Below, in pieces: positions 46,394 to 56,259 of a stretch of DNA of 64,000 nt; positions within the stretch are counted from its first letter, which is position 1, and each line of letters opens with the position of its first letter. The position numbers were made by a program, and so were the translations under genes. The notes under the pieces were generated by a model. It was not told the DNA's origin. It saw only the letters and a list, made by a program, of their open reading frames with translations, and did not search any database. Source of the stretch: Shewanella indica (GTDB taxonomy: Bacteria; Pseudomonadota; Gammaproteobacteria; Enterobacterales; Shewanellaceae); contig NZ_NIJK01000038.1 in assembly GCF_002836975.1 (NCBI RefSeq), positions 1-64,000 of the forward strand. The letters are read 5' to 3'.

Positions 46394-47270
46394 GATTTAT
46401 CAGGAAGACGATATTCCATCCCCCAGCCTCAAGCTCTGGCGTACCTTTGCCGCCAATCCTTTTGCGCTTGCCGGGCTTTGGGGCGTGCTCTGTCTGCTGA
46501 TCCTGACAATGTTCGGGCCCATGATGGCCCCCTACCCGGCCGATTTTCAAGATCCCAATGCCCTGTTACTACCGCCATCCTGGGACGATCTCGGCACGGT
46601 TGAGCACTTTCTCGGTACAGATGATCTCGGCCGGGACATCTTTTCCCGCCTGCTACACGGCACCAGCTATACCTTCGGCATGGCACTGGCAATTGTCGCC
46701 ACCGCGCTCCTGGTCGGATTTATCATAGGTTCATTCTCGGGGATGATGCGCGGCCTCAAGTCCAGTATCCTAGGGCACCTACTTGATGCCTTGCTGTCGA
46801 TTCCATCACTCTTGATGGCTATTCTGGTGGTCGCGGTAATGGGCCCCGGGCTGATGAACGTATTCTGGGCCGTGGGGATTGCACTCACCCCTCAGTTTGT
46901 GCGCGCCATACATCAGGCCGTGCATGAAGAGTTACAAAAAGAGTATGTCACCGCCGCCAAGTTGGATGGCGCAAACGGTCTACAGATATTCTGGTTTGTG
47001 ATTATGCCCAATGTCTGGGAGACTGTGATTATTCAAACAACGCTGGCAATTTCAGCGGCCATTTTGGATATCGCCGCGCTGGGATTTCTCAACCTCGGCG
47101 CCCAGGCACCCAAATCCGAATGGGGCGCCATGGTATTCCAGGGACTGGATAATCTGCTGACCGCCCCCTGGACTGTGACCATTCCGGGAGCCGCTATCCT
47201 GTTGAGTGTGTTGGCCGTCAACCTGGTTGGCGATGGACTGAGATCGGCGCTTGCGCCCATCAGAAACTGA
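46380..47270 (+). CDS. sapC: SapC, peptide ABC transporter permease
   Basis: This 296-residue DppC/OppC-type permease starts MPQIKIYQEDDIPSPS. The signature LGTDDLGRDIFSRLLHGTSYTF and the EAA loop VTAAKLDGANGLQIFWFVIMPN are present. I use the ATG at 46380; the frame stays open upstream within sapB without a suitable start. It follows sapB with a short overlap, and 2 bp separate it from sapD. Confidence 0.92.
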   Translation: MPQIKIYQEDDIPSPSLKLWRTFAANPFALAGLWGVLCLLILTMFGPMMAPYPADFQDPNALLLPPSWDDLGTVEHFLGTDDLGRDIFSRLLHGTSYTFGMALAIVATALLVGFIIGSFSGMMRGLKSSILGHLLDALLSIPSLLMAILVVAVMGPGLMNVFWAVGIALTPQFVRAIHQAVHEELQKEYVTAAKLDGANGLQIFWFVIMPNVWETVIIQTTLAISAAILDIAALGFLNLGAQAPKSEWGAMVFQGLDNLLTAPWTVTIPGAAILLSVLAVNLVGDGLRSALAPIRN

Positions 47271-47272
47271 TT

Positions 47273-48280
47273 ATGCCGTTACTCGATATACGAAATCTCA
47301 CCATAGAACTGGACACGCCTCAGGGACGAGTCAAGGCGCTGGAAAAAGTCAGCCTGACGGTCAATGCCGGTGAAATCCATGGTCTGGTCGGTGAATCCGG
47401 CTCGGGCCGTTCTCTTATGGCACGGGCCATTCTCGGGATCCCCGGCCCCAACTGGACTGTCACCGCCGATCGCATGATGTGGGATGGCCGCAACCTGATG
47501 GAGATGACCCAGTCGGAGCGGCGCAGCCTTATGGGCTCTGATATGTCGATGATATTTCAGGACCCCTCCGGCAGCTTTGACCCGGCACTCACTGTGGGCA
47601 GCCAATTGATTGAAGCCATGCCGTTAAATAGGCAGATACCTTTCTTTCGCCGCGGTAAAGAGCGGCGCCTCACTGCCCAGAAATGGCTGCACAAGGTGGG
47701 AGTCAAGGAACCGCGGCGGGTGCTGGGCAGCTATGCCTGGGAGCTCTCCGAAGGTGAATGCCAGAAAGTGATGATCGCCATGGCGCTGGCCAACCGTCCC
47801 AAGCTGTTGATTGCCGATGAACCCACGGCTTCGATGGAACCCAGTACCCAGGCGCAGATATTCCGCCTGTTGACCCAGCTCAATCAGTTGCAGAACGTCG
47901 CCATCTTGCTGATCAGCCACGAGTTGGACACACTGTCGAACTGGTGTAACCGGCTAACAGTGCTCTACAGCGGCCAGGTGATGGAATCCGGACCTACCGC
48001 AGAGCTACTTGAACAGCCTTATCATCCCTATACCAAGGCGATGTTGGACAATATGCCGGACTACTCCGGTCCTGCAGCCCACAAAACACTGATGCCGACT
48101 CTGCCGGGCTCGGTACCGGCGCTGCAACATCTGCCGATAGGCTGTCGCCTGGGGCCTCGCTGTCCGGAAGCCCGTAAACAATGTGTGGTGCAACCGCAGC
48201 TGAGCCATCATAAAGACAGATACTACGCCTGCCATTTCCCCTACCAGAGTGAGCCTATTGATGACGACTCCCTTGCTTAA
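47273..48280 (+). CDS. sapD: SapD, peptide ABC transporter ATP-binding protein (Walker A Lys replaced by Arg)
   Basis: This 335-residue ABC ATPase begins MPLLDIRNLTIELDTPQG, like E. coli SapD. The Walker A segment reads GESGSGRSL: the usual lysine, GSGKS in E. coli SapD, is Arg46 here (codon CGT at 47408-47410). The other motifs are present: C-loop LSEGECQKV, Walker B LLIADEPT, H-loop ISHE, and the C-terminal oligopeptide-binding extension PIGCRLGPRCPEA with its cysteines. The lysine normally holds the ATP phosphates, so the hydrolysis at this site may be weak. It overlaps sapF. Confidence 0.9.
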   Translation: MPLLDIRNLTIELDTPQGRVKALEKVSLTVNAGEIHGLVGESGSGRSLMARAILGIPGPNWTVTADRMMWDGRNLMEMTQSERRSLMGSDMSMIFQDPSGSFDPALTVGSQLIEAMPLNRQIPFFRRGKERRLTAQKWLHKVGVKEPRRVLGSYAWELSEGECQKVMIAMALANRPKLLIADEPTASMEPSTQAQIFRLLTQLNQLQNVAILLISHELDTLSNWCNRLTVLYSGQVMESGPTAELLEQPYHPYTKAMLDNMPDYSGPAAHKTLMPTLPGSVPALQHLPIGCRLGPRCPEARKQCVVQPQLSHHKDRYYACHFPYQSEPIDDDSLA

Positions 48281-49046
48281 AGTCACGGACCTGAGCAAAC
48301 GCTATTTCAGCGGTTACAAGGGCTTTCGCCGCCAATATACTGAGGCCTTGGCGCCCATTTCGTTCGAACTCAACAGTGGCGAAACCCTGGCTATTGCCGG
48401 TGAAGCCGGCTCAGGCAAGAGTACTTTGGCCCGCATTTTGGTCGGCGCCGAGTATCGCAGCGGCGGAGAAATTCTGTTCAATGGCGAGCCGCTCGACAGC
48501 CATGATCTGAAACACCGCTGCAGACTTATCCGGATGATATTCCAGGATCCCAACACCTCACTCAACCCAAGGCTAACCATAGGGGAACTGCTCAATGAGC
48601 CGCTGAGGTTCAATACCCGGCTGTCGGCCCATGCCCGTAGCGAGCAGGTGGTTGAGACTTTACGTAAAGTGGGCTTGCTGCCGGAACATGTGGAGTTTTA
48701 CCCCCACATGATTTCCGAAGGCCAGAAGCAGCGGGTGGCGGTGGCTAGAGCCTTGATGCTCAACCCAAGGATCATTATCGCCGATGAAGCTCTGACAGCC
48801 CTGGATCTCTCGGTGCGGGCCCAGATCCTCAACCTGCTGCTCAAGCTGCAAAAAGAGATGGGGCTTTCCTATATATTTGTGTCCCACAATCTCAATGTTA
48901 TTCGTCATGTCAGCGACAAGATCATGGTGCTACACAAGGGCGTGATGGTGGAAAAGGCCGCCACCGAGACCCTGTTCAATGATCCGCAACACGAATACAC
49001 CCAAAGATTGTTGCAGGAGCAGGCACAATTGACCCGCAAGCGTTGA
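48261..49046 (+). CDS. sapF: SapF, peptide ABC transporter ATP-binding protein
   Basis: This 261-residue ABC ATPase has an intact Walker A GEAGSGKST, C-loop ISEGQKQRVAVARAL, Walker B IIIADEALTALD and H-loop VSHN. It would pair with SapD to power the SapBC channel. The ATG at 48261 (MTTPLLKVTDLSK) is preferred to one 12 bp upstream. It overlaps the end of sapD by 20 bases and ends the sap operon. Confidence 0.92.
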   Translation: MTTPLLKVTDLSKRYFSGYKGFRRQYTEALAPISFELNSGETLAIAGEAGSGKSTLARILVGAEYRSGGEILFNGEPLDSHDLKHRCRLIRMIFQDPNTSLNPRLTIGELLNEPLRFNTRLSAHARSEQVVETLRKVGLLPEHVEFYPHMISEGQKQRVAVARALMLNPRIIIADEALTALDLSVRAQILNLLLKLQKEMGLSYIFVSHNLNVIRHVSDKIMVLHKGVMVEKAATETLFNDPQHEYTQRLLQEQAQLTRKR

Positions 49047-49162
49047 GAATAAGCCAAACTGCTCCAACCACTACCCTGTTGGCAGGCTTTTTGAAAAAAT
49101 CAGTACCAATTCAAGTTGAAATACTTATCCTAATGACAGTTTTCGGAAGAAGAAGCTAAGAC

Positions 49163-50365
49163 ATGATTATTAAACCTAAAATTCGTGGTTTCATTTGTAC
49201 CACTACTCATCCTCTGGGCTGTGAAGCCAACGTGCTGGAACAGATCAACACCACCAAGGCCAAAGGCAAGATAGCCAATGGCCCCAAGAAAGTACTGGTG
49301 GTAGGTTCTTCCAGTGGTTATGGTCTCTCCTCCCGTATTGCCGCCGCCTTTGGTTCCGACGCTGCCACTATCGGGGTCTTTTTTGAGAAACCCGGCACTG
49401 AGACCAAACCCGGCACAGCCGGTTGGTACAACTCGGCGGCGTTTGACAAGTTTGCCAAGGCTGAAGGCCTGTATTCCAAAAGCATCAACTGTGATGCCTT
49501 CAGCCATGAAGCCAAAGCCAAGGTAATTGAGCTGATCAAGGCCGATCTGGGCCAGATAGACATGATAGTTTATTCACTGGCCTCACCCGTGCGTAAACTG
49601 CCTGACAGCGGCGAAGTGATTCGCTCGGCCCTCAAGCCTATCGGCGAGTCATATCGCTCTACCGCGGTAGACACCAACAAAGACACCATCATTGAAGCCT
49701 CGGTTGAGCCGGCCACAGAGCAGGAAATCAACGACACTGTTACTGTGATGGGGGGGCAGGATTGGGAACTGTGGGTAGATGCCCTCGACAAGGCCGGTGT
49801 GCTGGCCGATGGCTGCAAAACAGTTGCTTACAGCTATATAGGTACAGAGCTGACCTGGCCTATCTACTGGCACGGCGCTCTGGGTAAAGCCAAGATGGAT
49901 CTCGACCGCGCCGCCAGTGAGCTAAACCAAAGACTGGCCGCCAAGGGTGGCAGCGCCAATGTCGCTGTGCTCAAGAGTGTGATCACTCAGGCCAGTTCGG
50001 CTATTCCGGTAATGCCACTGTATATCGCCATGGTCTTCAAGAAGATGCGCGAAGAAGGCCTGCATGAAGGCTGCATGGAACAGATTTACCGTATGTTCAG
50101 CGAGCGCCTATACAAGGCCGATGGCAGCAAGCCAGAAGTAGACGATGCCAACCGCCTGCGCCTGGACGATTGGGAACTGAGAGAAGATATCCAGCAGCAT
50201 TGCCGTGATCTCTGGCCACAAATCACCACAGAAAACCTCAGTGAGCTGACCGATTACCGTGAGTACAAGGCCGAATTCCTCAAGCTGTTTGGCTTTGGTA
50301 TCGAAGGCATAGACTATGATGCCGACGTTAATCCAGCCGTTGAGTTTGACGTGATTGAACTCTAA
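49163..50365 (+). CDS. fabV: Enoyl-ACP reductase FabV
   Basis: This 400-residue trans-2-enoyl-ACP reductase makes the last step of each fatty acid elongation cycle, using NADH. The N-terminal nucleotide-binding segment [17 protein letters not shown] and the Tyr-x8-Lys catalytic pair (Tyr in [12 protein letters not shown]) define FabV. FabV enzymes are commonly less sensitive to triclosan than FabI. In E. coli the gene next to sapF is fabI, so here the functional analogue occupies the same position. A terminator follows. Confidence 0.93.
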   Translation: MIIKPKIRGFICTTTHPLGCEANVLEQINTTKAKGKIANGPKKVLVVGSSSGYGLSSRIAAAFGSDAATIGVFFEKPGTETKPGTAGWYNSAAFDKFAKAEGLYSKSINCDAFSHEAKAKVIELIKADLGQIDMIVYSLASPVRKLPDSGEVIRSALKPIGESYRSTAVDTNKDTIIEASVEPATEQEINDTVTVMGGQDWELWVDALDKAGVLADGCKTVAYSYIGTELTWPIYWHGALGKAKMDLDRAASELNQRLAAKGGSANVAVLKSVITQASSAIPVMPLYIAMVFKKMREEGLHEGCMEQIYRMFSERLYKADGSKPEVDDANRLRLDDWELREDIQQHCRDLWPQITTENLSELTDYREYKAEFLKLFGFGIEGIDYDADVNPAVEFDVIEL

Positions 50366-50388
50366 ATTGAAACAATAACGCTGACCGA

Positions 50389-50419
50389 AAAACGCCGCTA
50401 TCAAGCGGCGTTTTCTTTT
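50389..50419 (+). terminator. Terminator of fabV
   Basis: AAAACGCCGCT-ATCA-AGCGGCGTTTT is a perfect 11-bp stem followed by CTTTTA, 24 bp after the stop codon. Confidence 0.85.
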
Positions 50420-50594
50420 ACCACCACAAGTAAAGGGTAAATTATAAGCTTTCAGGCGATGAATCGACTGTGGGCATTTTACCTATGGTTGCAGAATCAG
50501 CGCTTGGAGCCCAAATTTGTCGCTTAGGCATCCATCTCGAGGACGATTGAGTTTATACTCTTTACCTTGCTAATTATTCTTCCAGGAGAAAACC

Positions 50595-50807
50595 ATGAAA
50601 ATCAGTGCACGCAACTGTCTTGGCGGTACCATCAAAGCCATCGAAGAAGGCTCTGTAAACAACGAAGTCACCATTGAACTGGCTCCGGGTGTTGAGCTCA
50701 CCTCTGTGGTCACCAAAGCCTCCTGTGAGCGTTTGGGGCTTAAAGTAGGTGACAGTGCATACGCACTGATCAAAGCCAGCAGCGTAATGCTGGGTGTTGA
50801 CGAATAA
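50595..50807 (+). CDS. TOBE-domain molybdopterin-binding (Mop) protein
   Basis: This 70-residue single Mop/TOBE domain reads KISARNCLGGTIKAIEEGSVNNEV and then VELTSVVTKASCERLGLKVGDSAYALIKASSVML. Such proteins bind molybdate or tungstate in rings of six to eight subunits and serve for storage or transfer. A CCAGGAGAAAACC ribosome-binding site precedes the ATG. It is monocistronic, with its own terminator, and no modABC is nearby. Confidence 0.88.
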   Translation: MKISARNCLGGTIKAIEEGSVNNEVTIELAPGVELTSVVTKASCERLGLKVGDSAYALIKASSVMLGVDE

Positions 50808-50815
50808 TCAATGAG

Positions 50816-50839
50816 CAGCGCCGCAAGGCGCTGTTTTTT
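50816..50839 (+). terminator. Terminator of the Mop protein gene
   Basis: CAGCGCC-GCAA-GGCGCTG is a perfect 7-bp stem followed by six T, 8 bp after the stop codon. Confidence 0.85.
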
Positions 50840-50851
50840 GTTATATATACG

Positions 50852-51194
50852 GATATCTATTGGGCCAAAGTAGTGGGCCCTGAAAAACAACAAACCTATT
50901 TTCAAGAGACGCTGGCCTATATCAACGCCGAGCGTGCACGTGGAAAGGTCATCAAGCCTCCCAAAACTAACACCTTCAACGCTCTGCGTTATACGCCATT
51001 ATCAGAAGTCAAAGTAGTGCTCCCGGGACAAGATCCCTATCATGGTCCATCAAGCCCACGGCCTGTGCTTCTCAGTGCCCAAAGAGGTGGTGCCACCGCC
51101 ATCATTACAGAACATATTTCAGGAGCGGGCCAATACAGTCCCGGGGTTTAGTGGAGTGCGAATAAGTCCTCGTGGAACTCTCGCTTCGTGGTAA
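50852..51194 (+). pseudogene. ung: Decayed uracil-DNA glycosylase fragment (ung)
   Basis: The frame at 50861 reads WAKVVGPEKQQTYFQE and on to [12 protein letters not shown], the water-activating motif of uracil-DNA glycosylase. After 51045 the reading frame shifts, and the next frame continues the homology as [22 protein letters not shown], then VPGFSG and RGTLASW, until a TAA at 51192. No start codon exists because the Mop gene terminator lies directly upstream. The C-terminal half, with the DNA-binding HPS loop, is missing. A working copy would have to lie elsewhere in the genome. Confidence 0.87.
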
Positions 51195-51220
51195 CCCTAG
51201 GAGATAAATGCCAGACATAA

Positions 51221-51247
51221 AGAAGCCGGTCATTTGGACCGGCTTCT
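51221..51247 (-). terminator. Terminator of ppiD
   Basis: AGAAGCCGGTC-ATTTG-GACCGGCTTCT is a perfect 11-bp stem 22 bp after the ppiD stop, with a short TTTAT tail on the minus strand. Confidence 0.65.
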
Positions 51248-51268
51248 ACGTTAAATCATTGAAGTTAT

Positions 51269-53128
51269 TTACTCATCGCTTTCAAGGTAAACAATTTCAG
51301 CTTTGGCCTTCAACATATTGATCACAGCGCGATAGTCATTCTCACCGTACTGACTGTTAAGACCTTGCTTGATGGCCGCAACCTGATCGGCCGGAGCACT
51401 TTCTGCATCATGAATGGCATCCAGTACCACCACGGCATAACCGGTAGCCAGCGACACAGTATCAACGCTCAAACCCTCTTTGGCCTTGGCCATCTGGAAT
51501 GCCTTGCTCACCAAAGCCGAATCTACATCCTGGGTGAAACGTCCCAGGTTGGCGCGGCTCTGCAGCGCGATATCGGCATTACCTTCTTTGAGCTTGACCA
51601 TGTATTCCTGCGCCTTGTCACGAGCAATCTCATTGGCTTTTTGCTGCTTGAGACGTGCTTCAATGGCAGGCTTAACCTCGGCGAACTCAAGCGTGCCGGC
51701 TTGCTGATGTTCCTTAACGCGGATAACCACGACATGGTTGCGCTCCACTTCCAGCAGCTCACTGTTCATACCTCCCAGTACATCACTGGAGAAGGCGGCT
51801 TTGGCCAGTTCCGGCTTATCGAAAGGTGCTGGCGCGTTGTCACGGCCGAACAGTCGGGTAGTCTTGATCTCTGCACCAACAGCCTTGGCCGCTTCCTGCA
51901 GGTTATCAGGGATTTCATAGCTGGTATCGGCCAATTTCTGCTGCAGACCATAGAATTGGCTGACAGCTTCATCCTGCTTGAGCTGCGCGACTATCTTGTC
52001 TTTCACTTCGGCGAAAGGTGCAGTCTGACCGCTCTGGATATCCAGCAGTTTGATGATATGGAAACCGAAAGGCGTCTTGACCACTTTGGAAACATCACCC
52101 TTGCTCAGTGCAAACAGGGCGTCATCAAAAGCAGGATCCATCACACCAGGCTCAAACCAACCCAGTTCACCGCCCTTCTCACCGCTCAGGGTATCCTGAG
52201 AGTCAGACTTGGCCAGCGCAGCAAAATCAGCGCCGTTTTCCAGTTGCTTGTGAAGATCCTCAGCCTTGGCTTCGGCGTTGTCGGTCGAGGCATCGATCAG
52301 AATATGGGCTGCCAGACGCTTTTCGGCGGTCTGATATTGATTCTGATGCTCATCATAGTAAGTCTTGGCTTGCTCATCACTGACCTGAATGCTATCGGCC
52401 AAATCTTTGGCATCAAGCTCAACATATTCCAGGCTGATCATTTCCGGACGTTCAAATTGGGCCGGATTGGTGTCGTAGAATGATTTAACTTCCTCTTCGG
52501 TCACTGTCGCTTGGCCCAGGAAAGGCTCAGCGTCAACCAGGAGATAGCGAATATCACGGGTTTGTCCCTGCAGCTTAGCCAGAGATTCGGCTTCACCGTT
52601 GAGAACAAACTCGCTGCCAATCAAGGCACTGATCAGCTGACGACGAGTCATATCCACCCGCATACTTTCACGGAAAGTCGCTTGTTGATAGCCCAGTTGG
52701 CGCAGAATGGCTTCGAAGCGATCATTGTCAAACTTGCCTTCAGTCTGGAAGGCCGGCTCTTGTCTAATGGCTTCTGCAATTTGAGCATTGGACACTCGCA
52801 AGCCCATTTCAGCGGCGGCTTGATCCAGCAGCTTTTGCGCTACCAGACGTTCAAGCACGCCTTGCTTGATACTGGCCAAGTAAGCATCATTGGCCGCCAG
52901 GGCGTCAAACATCTCACCCAACTGTTGTTCCAGACGGGCACGCTCGCTTTGATAGGCCTGGTCCAGTTCGGTTGTGGAAATCTCTTCACCATTGACTGTG
53001 GCGGCCGGAGCCACTGAGGAGGAACCCAGGTAACTGCTTACACCAGCAAATGCAAAGGAAAGTATCACCAGCACCAAAATAGCTTTGGCTATTACGCCCT
53101 GTGACCCTTCGCGAATCTTCTCTAACAT
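51269..53128 (-). CDS. ppiD: Periplasmic folding chaperone PpiD
   Basis: This 619-residue protein has one N-terminal transmembrane anchor (AKAILVLVILSFAFAGVSSYLG), a SurA-like N-terminal chaperone domain and a parvulin-type PPIC domain (RLAAHILIDASTDN, then GELGWFEPGVMDPAFDDALF and TPFGFHIIKLLD). It attaches to the SecYEG translocon and helps proteins leaving the inner membrane to fold. It lies beside hupB as in many gammaproteobacteria, with terminator hairpins between the two genes. Confidence 0.93.
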   Translation of the reverse strand: MLEKIREGSQGVIAKAILVLVILSFAFAGVSSYLGSSSVAPAATVNGEEISTTELDQAYQSERARLEQQLGEMFDALAANDAYLASIKQGVLERLVAQKLLDQAAAEMGLRVSNAQIAEAIRQEPAFQTEGKFDNDRFEAILRQLGYQQATFRESMRVDMTRRQLISALIGSEFVLNGEAESLAKLQGQTRDIRYLLVDAEPFLGQATVTEEEVKSFYDTNPAQFERPEMISLEYVELDAKDLADSIQVSDEQAKTYYDEHQNQYQTAEKRLAAHILIDASTDNAEAKAEDLHKQLENGADFAALAKSDSQDTLSGEKGGELGWFEPGVMDPAFDDALFALSKGDVSKVVKTPFGFHIIKLLDIQSGQTAPFAEVKDKIVAQLKQDEAVSQFYGLQQKLADTSYEIPDNLQEAAKAVGAEIKTTRLFGRDNAPAPFDKPELAKAAFSSDVLGGMNSELLEVERNHVVVIRVKEHQQAGTLEFAEVKPAIEARLKQQKANEIARDKAQEYMVKLKEGNADIALQSRANLGRFTQDVDSALVSKAFQMAKAKEGLSVDTVSLATGYAVVVLDAIHDAESAPADQVAAIKQGLNSQYGENDYRAVINMLKAKAEIVYLESDE

Positions 53129-53153
53129 CAGACGTCTCGCTTAGCGATTAATA

Positions 53154-53188
53154 GTAAAAAAAAGGCGCATCTCTTGTGGGATGCGCCT
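53154..53188 (-). terminator. Terminator hairpin between hupB and ppiD
   Basis: AGGCGCATC and GATGCGCCT pair perfectly (9 bp) and are followed on the minus strand by a run of nine T. Confidence 0.75.
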
Positions 53189-53275
53189 ATCTGTAACATG
53201 AATGGAGTCTGCAGACGCTACTTCAGCCTATCCTCACACTCCGAAACGTCGGCTAATCCGGCGTTTCTCAATCCG

Positions 53276-53302
53276 TAAAAAGCACTGCCTGGCAGTGCTT
53301 AA
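53276..53302 (-). terminator. Terminator hairpin immediately after hupB
   Basis: On the minus strand AAGCACTGC and GCAGTGCTT pair around a short loop and are followed by TTTTTACGG, about 35 bp after the hupB stop. Confidence 0.65.
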
Positions 53303-53336
53303 TCTTTACGAAAGCCTACAAAGGCTACGATGTTAA

Positions 53337-53609
53337 TTAGTTAACAGCGTCTTTCAGAGCTTTACCTGCCTTGAATGCAGGGATTTTAGCTGCAGCGATT
53401 TTGATCTCTTTCCCGGTCTGTGGGTTACGACCAGTGCGCTCAGCGCGCTCACGCACTTCAAAAGTACCGAAACCAACAAGAGAAATTTTGTCGCCTTCTT
53501 TCAGACCATCAGTCACAGCTGCGATGAAAGAGTCCAGTGCGCGGCCGGCAGCGGCTTTAGAAATGTCAGCACCAGAAGCGATTTTCTCGATTAGTTCAGA
53601 TTTGTTCAT
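53337..53609 (-). CDS. hupB: DNA-binding protein HU-beta
   Basis: This 90-residue histone-like protein bends and compacts DNA. It begins [26 protein letters not shown] and contains [24 protein letters not shown], with the proline at the tip of the DNA-binding arm. The ATG at 53609 follows GGGGATG at proper spacing; an extension to 53642 would add 11 residues not found in HU. It lies between lon and ppiD, the E. coli order. Confidence 0.95.
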   Translation of the reverse strand: MNKSELIEKIASGADISKAAAGRALDSFIAAVTDGLKEGDKISLVGFGTFEVRERAERTGRNPQTGKEIKIAAAKIPAFKAGKALKDAVN

Positions 53610-53749
53610 GTCATCCCCTTGAATGTAGTTTTCGCGCCGCAACCAAATCCTTCTCTAGAGCGGTCTGCGGAGGCTTTTATAACAAGCTTGATACCAAAGT
53701 TCAAGCTCAGTTGGAAAACCAAAGAATTTAAATTGGATACAGCTCAAAG

Positions 53750-53816
53750 CCAGTTGCCCCAAGGGCTTGGCACAACTGGCTCTCCACAGACCTAGGCTAC
53801 CACAGGTCTGGGTTTT
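53750..53816. repeat. Two tandem hairpins between lon and hupB
   Basis: AGCCAGTTGCCCC and a near-complementary TGGCACAACTGGCT (53750-53783) form one long stem-loop. CAGACCT and AGGTCTG (53786-53809) form a second, followed on the plus strand by GGGTTTTGTT. They may be a terminator of lon or a regulatory structure upstream of hupB. Confidence 0.45.
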
Positions 53817-53866
53817 GTTAAGCCCCTTTTTTCATTTTTTTTAGTGGCATAGGACATTTTCTTGCG

Positions 53867-56224
53867 TTAGCCCAAATTTTTTACCACTTCAAAGCCTTCG
53901 ACTGGTCGCTCAAGCGCCAATTGCAGCACTTCGTCTATCCAACGAACCGGACGAATTTCCAAGTCTGCCACTACGTTAGCCGGAATTTCTTCCAGATCCC
54001 GTTCGTTCTCCTTGGGTATCAATACCAGTTTAATACCACCTCGGTGGGCCGCCAGCAGTTTCTCTTTCAAGCCACCGATTGGCAGTACTTCACCTCTCAG
54101 GGTAATTTCACCTGTCATGGCGACTTCACCCTTGACCGGGTTACCTGTCAGGCTGGAAACCAAGGCAGTACACATAGCGGCACCGGCAGATGGACCATCT
54201 TTCGGGGTTGCCCCTTCGGGTACGTGCACATGGATATCACGCTTCTCGTAAAAGTCAGGGTTGATCCCCAACTGCTCGGCGCGCGCCCGAACCACAGTCA
54301 TAGCGGCCTGGATAGACTCCTGCATCACATCACCCAGCGAACCTGTATAGGTGAGTTTGCCCTTACCGGTCACTGAGGTGGCTTCGATGGTCAGCAAGTC
54401 GCCGCCCACTTCGGTCCAGGCCAAACCTGTCACCTGGCCAATCTGGTTCTTGGATTCTGCTTTGCCATAGTCAAAACGCTGTACCCCCAGGAAAGACTTG
54501 AGGTTGTCCTGATTGACATCCACATGCTTGGTGTCTTTCTCCAGCATGATCTGCTTCACCACTTTACGGCAGATCTTTGACAACTCACGCTCCAGTGCCC
54601 GCACCCCGGCTTCACGGGTGTAATAACGGATCACCCCGAGAATGGCGCTGTCATCGACAGTGATTTCAGTCTTCGTCAGGCCGTTACGTTCAATCTGCTT
54701 CGGCAGCAAGTGCTGCTTGGCAATATTGAGTTTCTCATCTTCGGTGTAACCGCTAAGACGGATAACTTCCATCCGGTCCAGCAAGGGGCCAGGAATATTC
54801 ATCGAGTTGGAGGTGGCCACAAACATCACGTCGGACAGATCGTAATCCACTTCCAAGTAGTGATCGTTAAAGGTCGCGTTCTGCTCTGGATCCAACACCT
54901 CCAGCAGAGCCGAGGCCGGATCGCCACGCATGTCCGAACTCATCTTGTCGATTTCATCGAGCAGGAACAGTGGGTTCTTCACCCCGACTTTGGCCATCTT
55001 CTGGATAATCTTGCCCGGCATAGAACCTATATAGGTACGGCGGTGACCACGGATTTCCGCTTCATCACGCACGCCGCCCAATGCCACCCGCACATACTTA
55101 CGGCCGGTTGCTTTGGCAATAGATTGCCCCAGAGATGTCTTACCTACCCCCGGCGGGCCAACCAGACACAGGATAGGGCCCTTGAGCTGTTTCACCCGGC
55201 TCTGTACCGCCAGATACTCGAGGATCCGCTCTTTAACCTTCTCCAGACCATAGTGATCTGTATCCAGCACCTGTTCGGCCTTGGAAAGGTCACGCTTAAT
55301 CTTGGAGCGCTGTTTCCAGGGCACTGAAGTCATCCAGTCAACATAGCTGCGTACCACTGTGGCTTCAGCTGACATCGGAGACATCATTCTCAGCTTGTTA
55401 AGCTCGGCAGACGCCTTCTCTTTGGCCTCTTCCGGCATGCCGGCTTCTTCAATCTTACGGCTCAGACTTTCAAATTCGTCGTGGCCTTCATCGAGATCGC
55501 CAAGCTCCTTCTGGATAGCCTTCATCTGCTCGTTGAGATAATACTCACGCTGGCTCTTTTCCATCTGTTTCTTGACCCGAGAGCGGATACGTTTTTCTAC
55601 CTGCAGCAGGTCGATTTCCGCTTCCATCATGGCCATCAGATATTCAAGCCGCTCACCGACCTTGACCATCTCAAGTACAGACTGTTTGTCTGCCAGCTTG
55701 AGCGGCATATGCGCCGCCATGGTATCGGCCAGTCTGTCGGCCTCTTCGATACCTGAGAGTGAGGTGAGCACTTCTGGAGGAATTTTCTTGTTCAGCTTGA
55801 TATAGCCTTCAAACTGACTGATTGCGCTGCGTACCAGCACCTCTTCTTCCTTGTCGTCCAGCGCTTCTGACTCCAGGTAGTGTGCGGTGGCAACAAAGAA
55901 CTCTTCTTCCTGGGTATAACGTTCTATGCGGGCGCGCTTACCGCCTTCGACCAATACCTTGACTGTGCCATCGGGCAGCTTCAGCAGCTGCAAAATGGAA
56001 GCGACTGTACCTACGTCGAAAATATCGTCTATGCCAGGCTCGTCCAGATCCGCATCCCGCTGCGCCACAAGAATGATCTGTTTATCCTGCGCCATGGCAG
56101 TTTCCAAACAACGGATGGACTTTTCACGTCCTACGAATAACGGAATTACCATATGGGGATAGACCACCACGTCTCTCAGTGGCAGCACGGGCAATTCGAT
56201 TCGCGCTTCACGCTCTAGGGTCAT
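53867..56224 (-). CDS. lon: ATP-dependent protease Lon
   Basis: This 785-residue cytosolic protease (E. coli 784) degrades misfolded and regulatory proteins. The N-terminal substrate domain starts [25 protein letters not shown]. The AAA+ module has Walker [10 protein letters not shown] and Walker [10 protein letters not shown]. The C-terminal protease domain has the catalytic serine in [10 protein letters not shown] and the lysine in the [10 protein letters not shown] segment. A sigma-32-like promoter precedes it. It follows clpX with a terminator between. Confidence 0.96.
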   Translation of the reverse strand: MTLEREARIELPVLPLRDVVVYPHMVIPLFVGREKSIRCLETAMAQDKQIILVAQRDADLDEPGIDDIFDVGTVASILQLLKLPDGTVKVLVEGGKRARIERYTQEEEFFVATAHYLESEALDDKEEEVLVRSAISQFEGYIKLNKKIPPEVLTSLSGIEEADRLADTMAAHMPLKLADKQSVLEMVKVGERLEYLMAMMEAEIDLLQVEKRIRSRVKKQMEKSQREYYLNEQMKAIQKELGDLDEGHDEFESLSRKIEEAGMPEEAKEKASAELNKLRMMSPMSAEATVVRSYVDWMTSVPWKQRSKIKRDLSKAEQVLDTDHYGLEKVKERILEYLAVQSRVKQLKGPILCLVGPPGVGKTSLGQSIAKATGRKYVRVALGGVRDEAEIRGHRRTYIGSMPGKIIQKMAKVGVKNPLFLLDEIDKMSSDMRGDPASALLEVLDPEQNATFNDHYLEVDYDLSDVMFVATSNSMNIPGPLLDRMEVIRLSGYTEDEKLNIAKQHLLPKQIERNGLTKTEITVDDSAILGVIRYYTREAGVRALERELSKICRKVVKQIMLEKDTKHVDVNQDNLKSFLGVQRFDYGKAESKNQIGQVTGLAWTEVGGDLLTIEATSVTGKGKLTYTGSLGDVMQESIQAAMTVVRARAEQLGINPDFYEKRDIHVHVPEGATPKDGPSAGAAMCTALVSSLTGNPVKGEVAMTGEITLRGEVLPIGGLKEKLLAAHRGGIKLVLIPKENERDLEEIPANVVADLEIRPVRWIDEVLQLALERPVEGFEVVKNLG

Positions 56225-56259
56225 AGTTCGATTCCGTTTCAGTTAAAGATTACATTGAG

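Noticed and set aside
51365-52483. A 372-codon plus-strand frame opposite ppiD
   Set aside because: It is antisense to an intact PpiD, and the translation is not protein-like.
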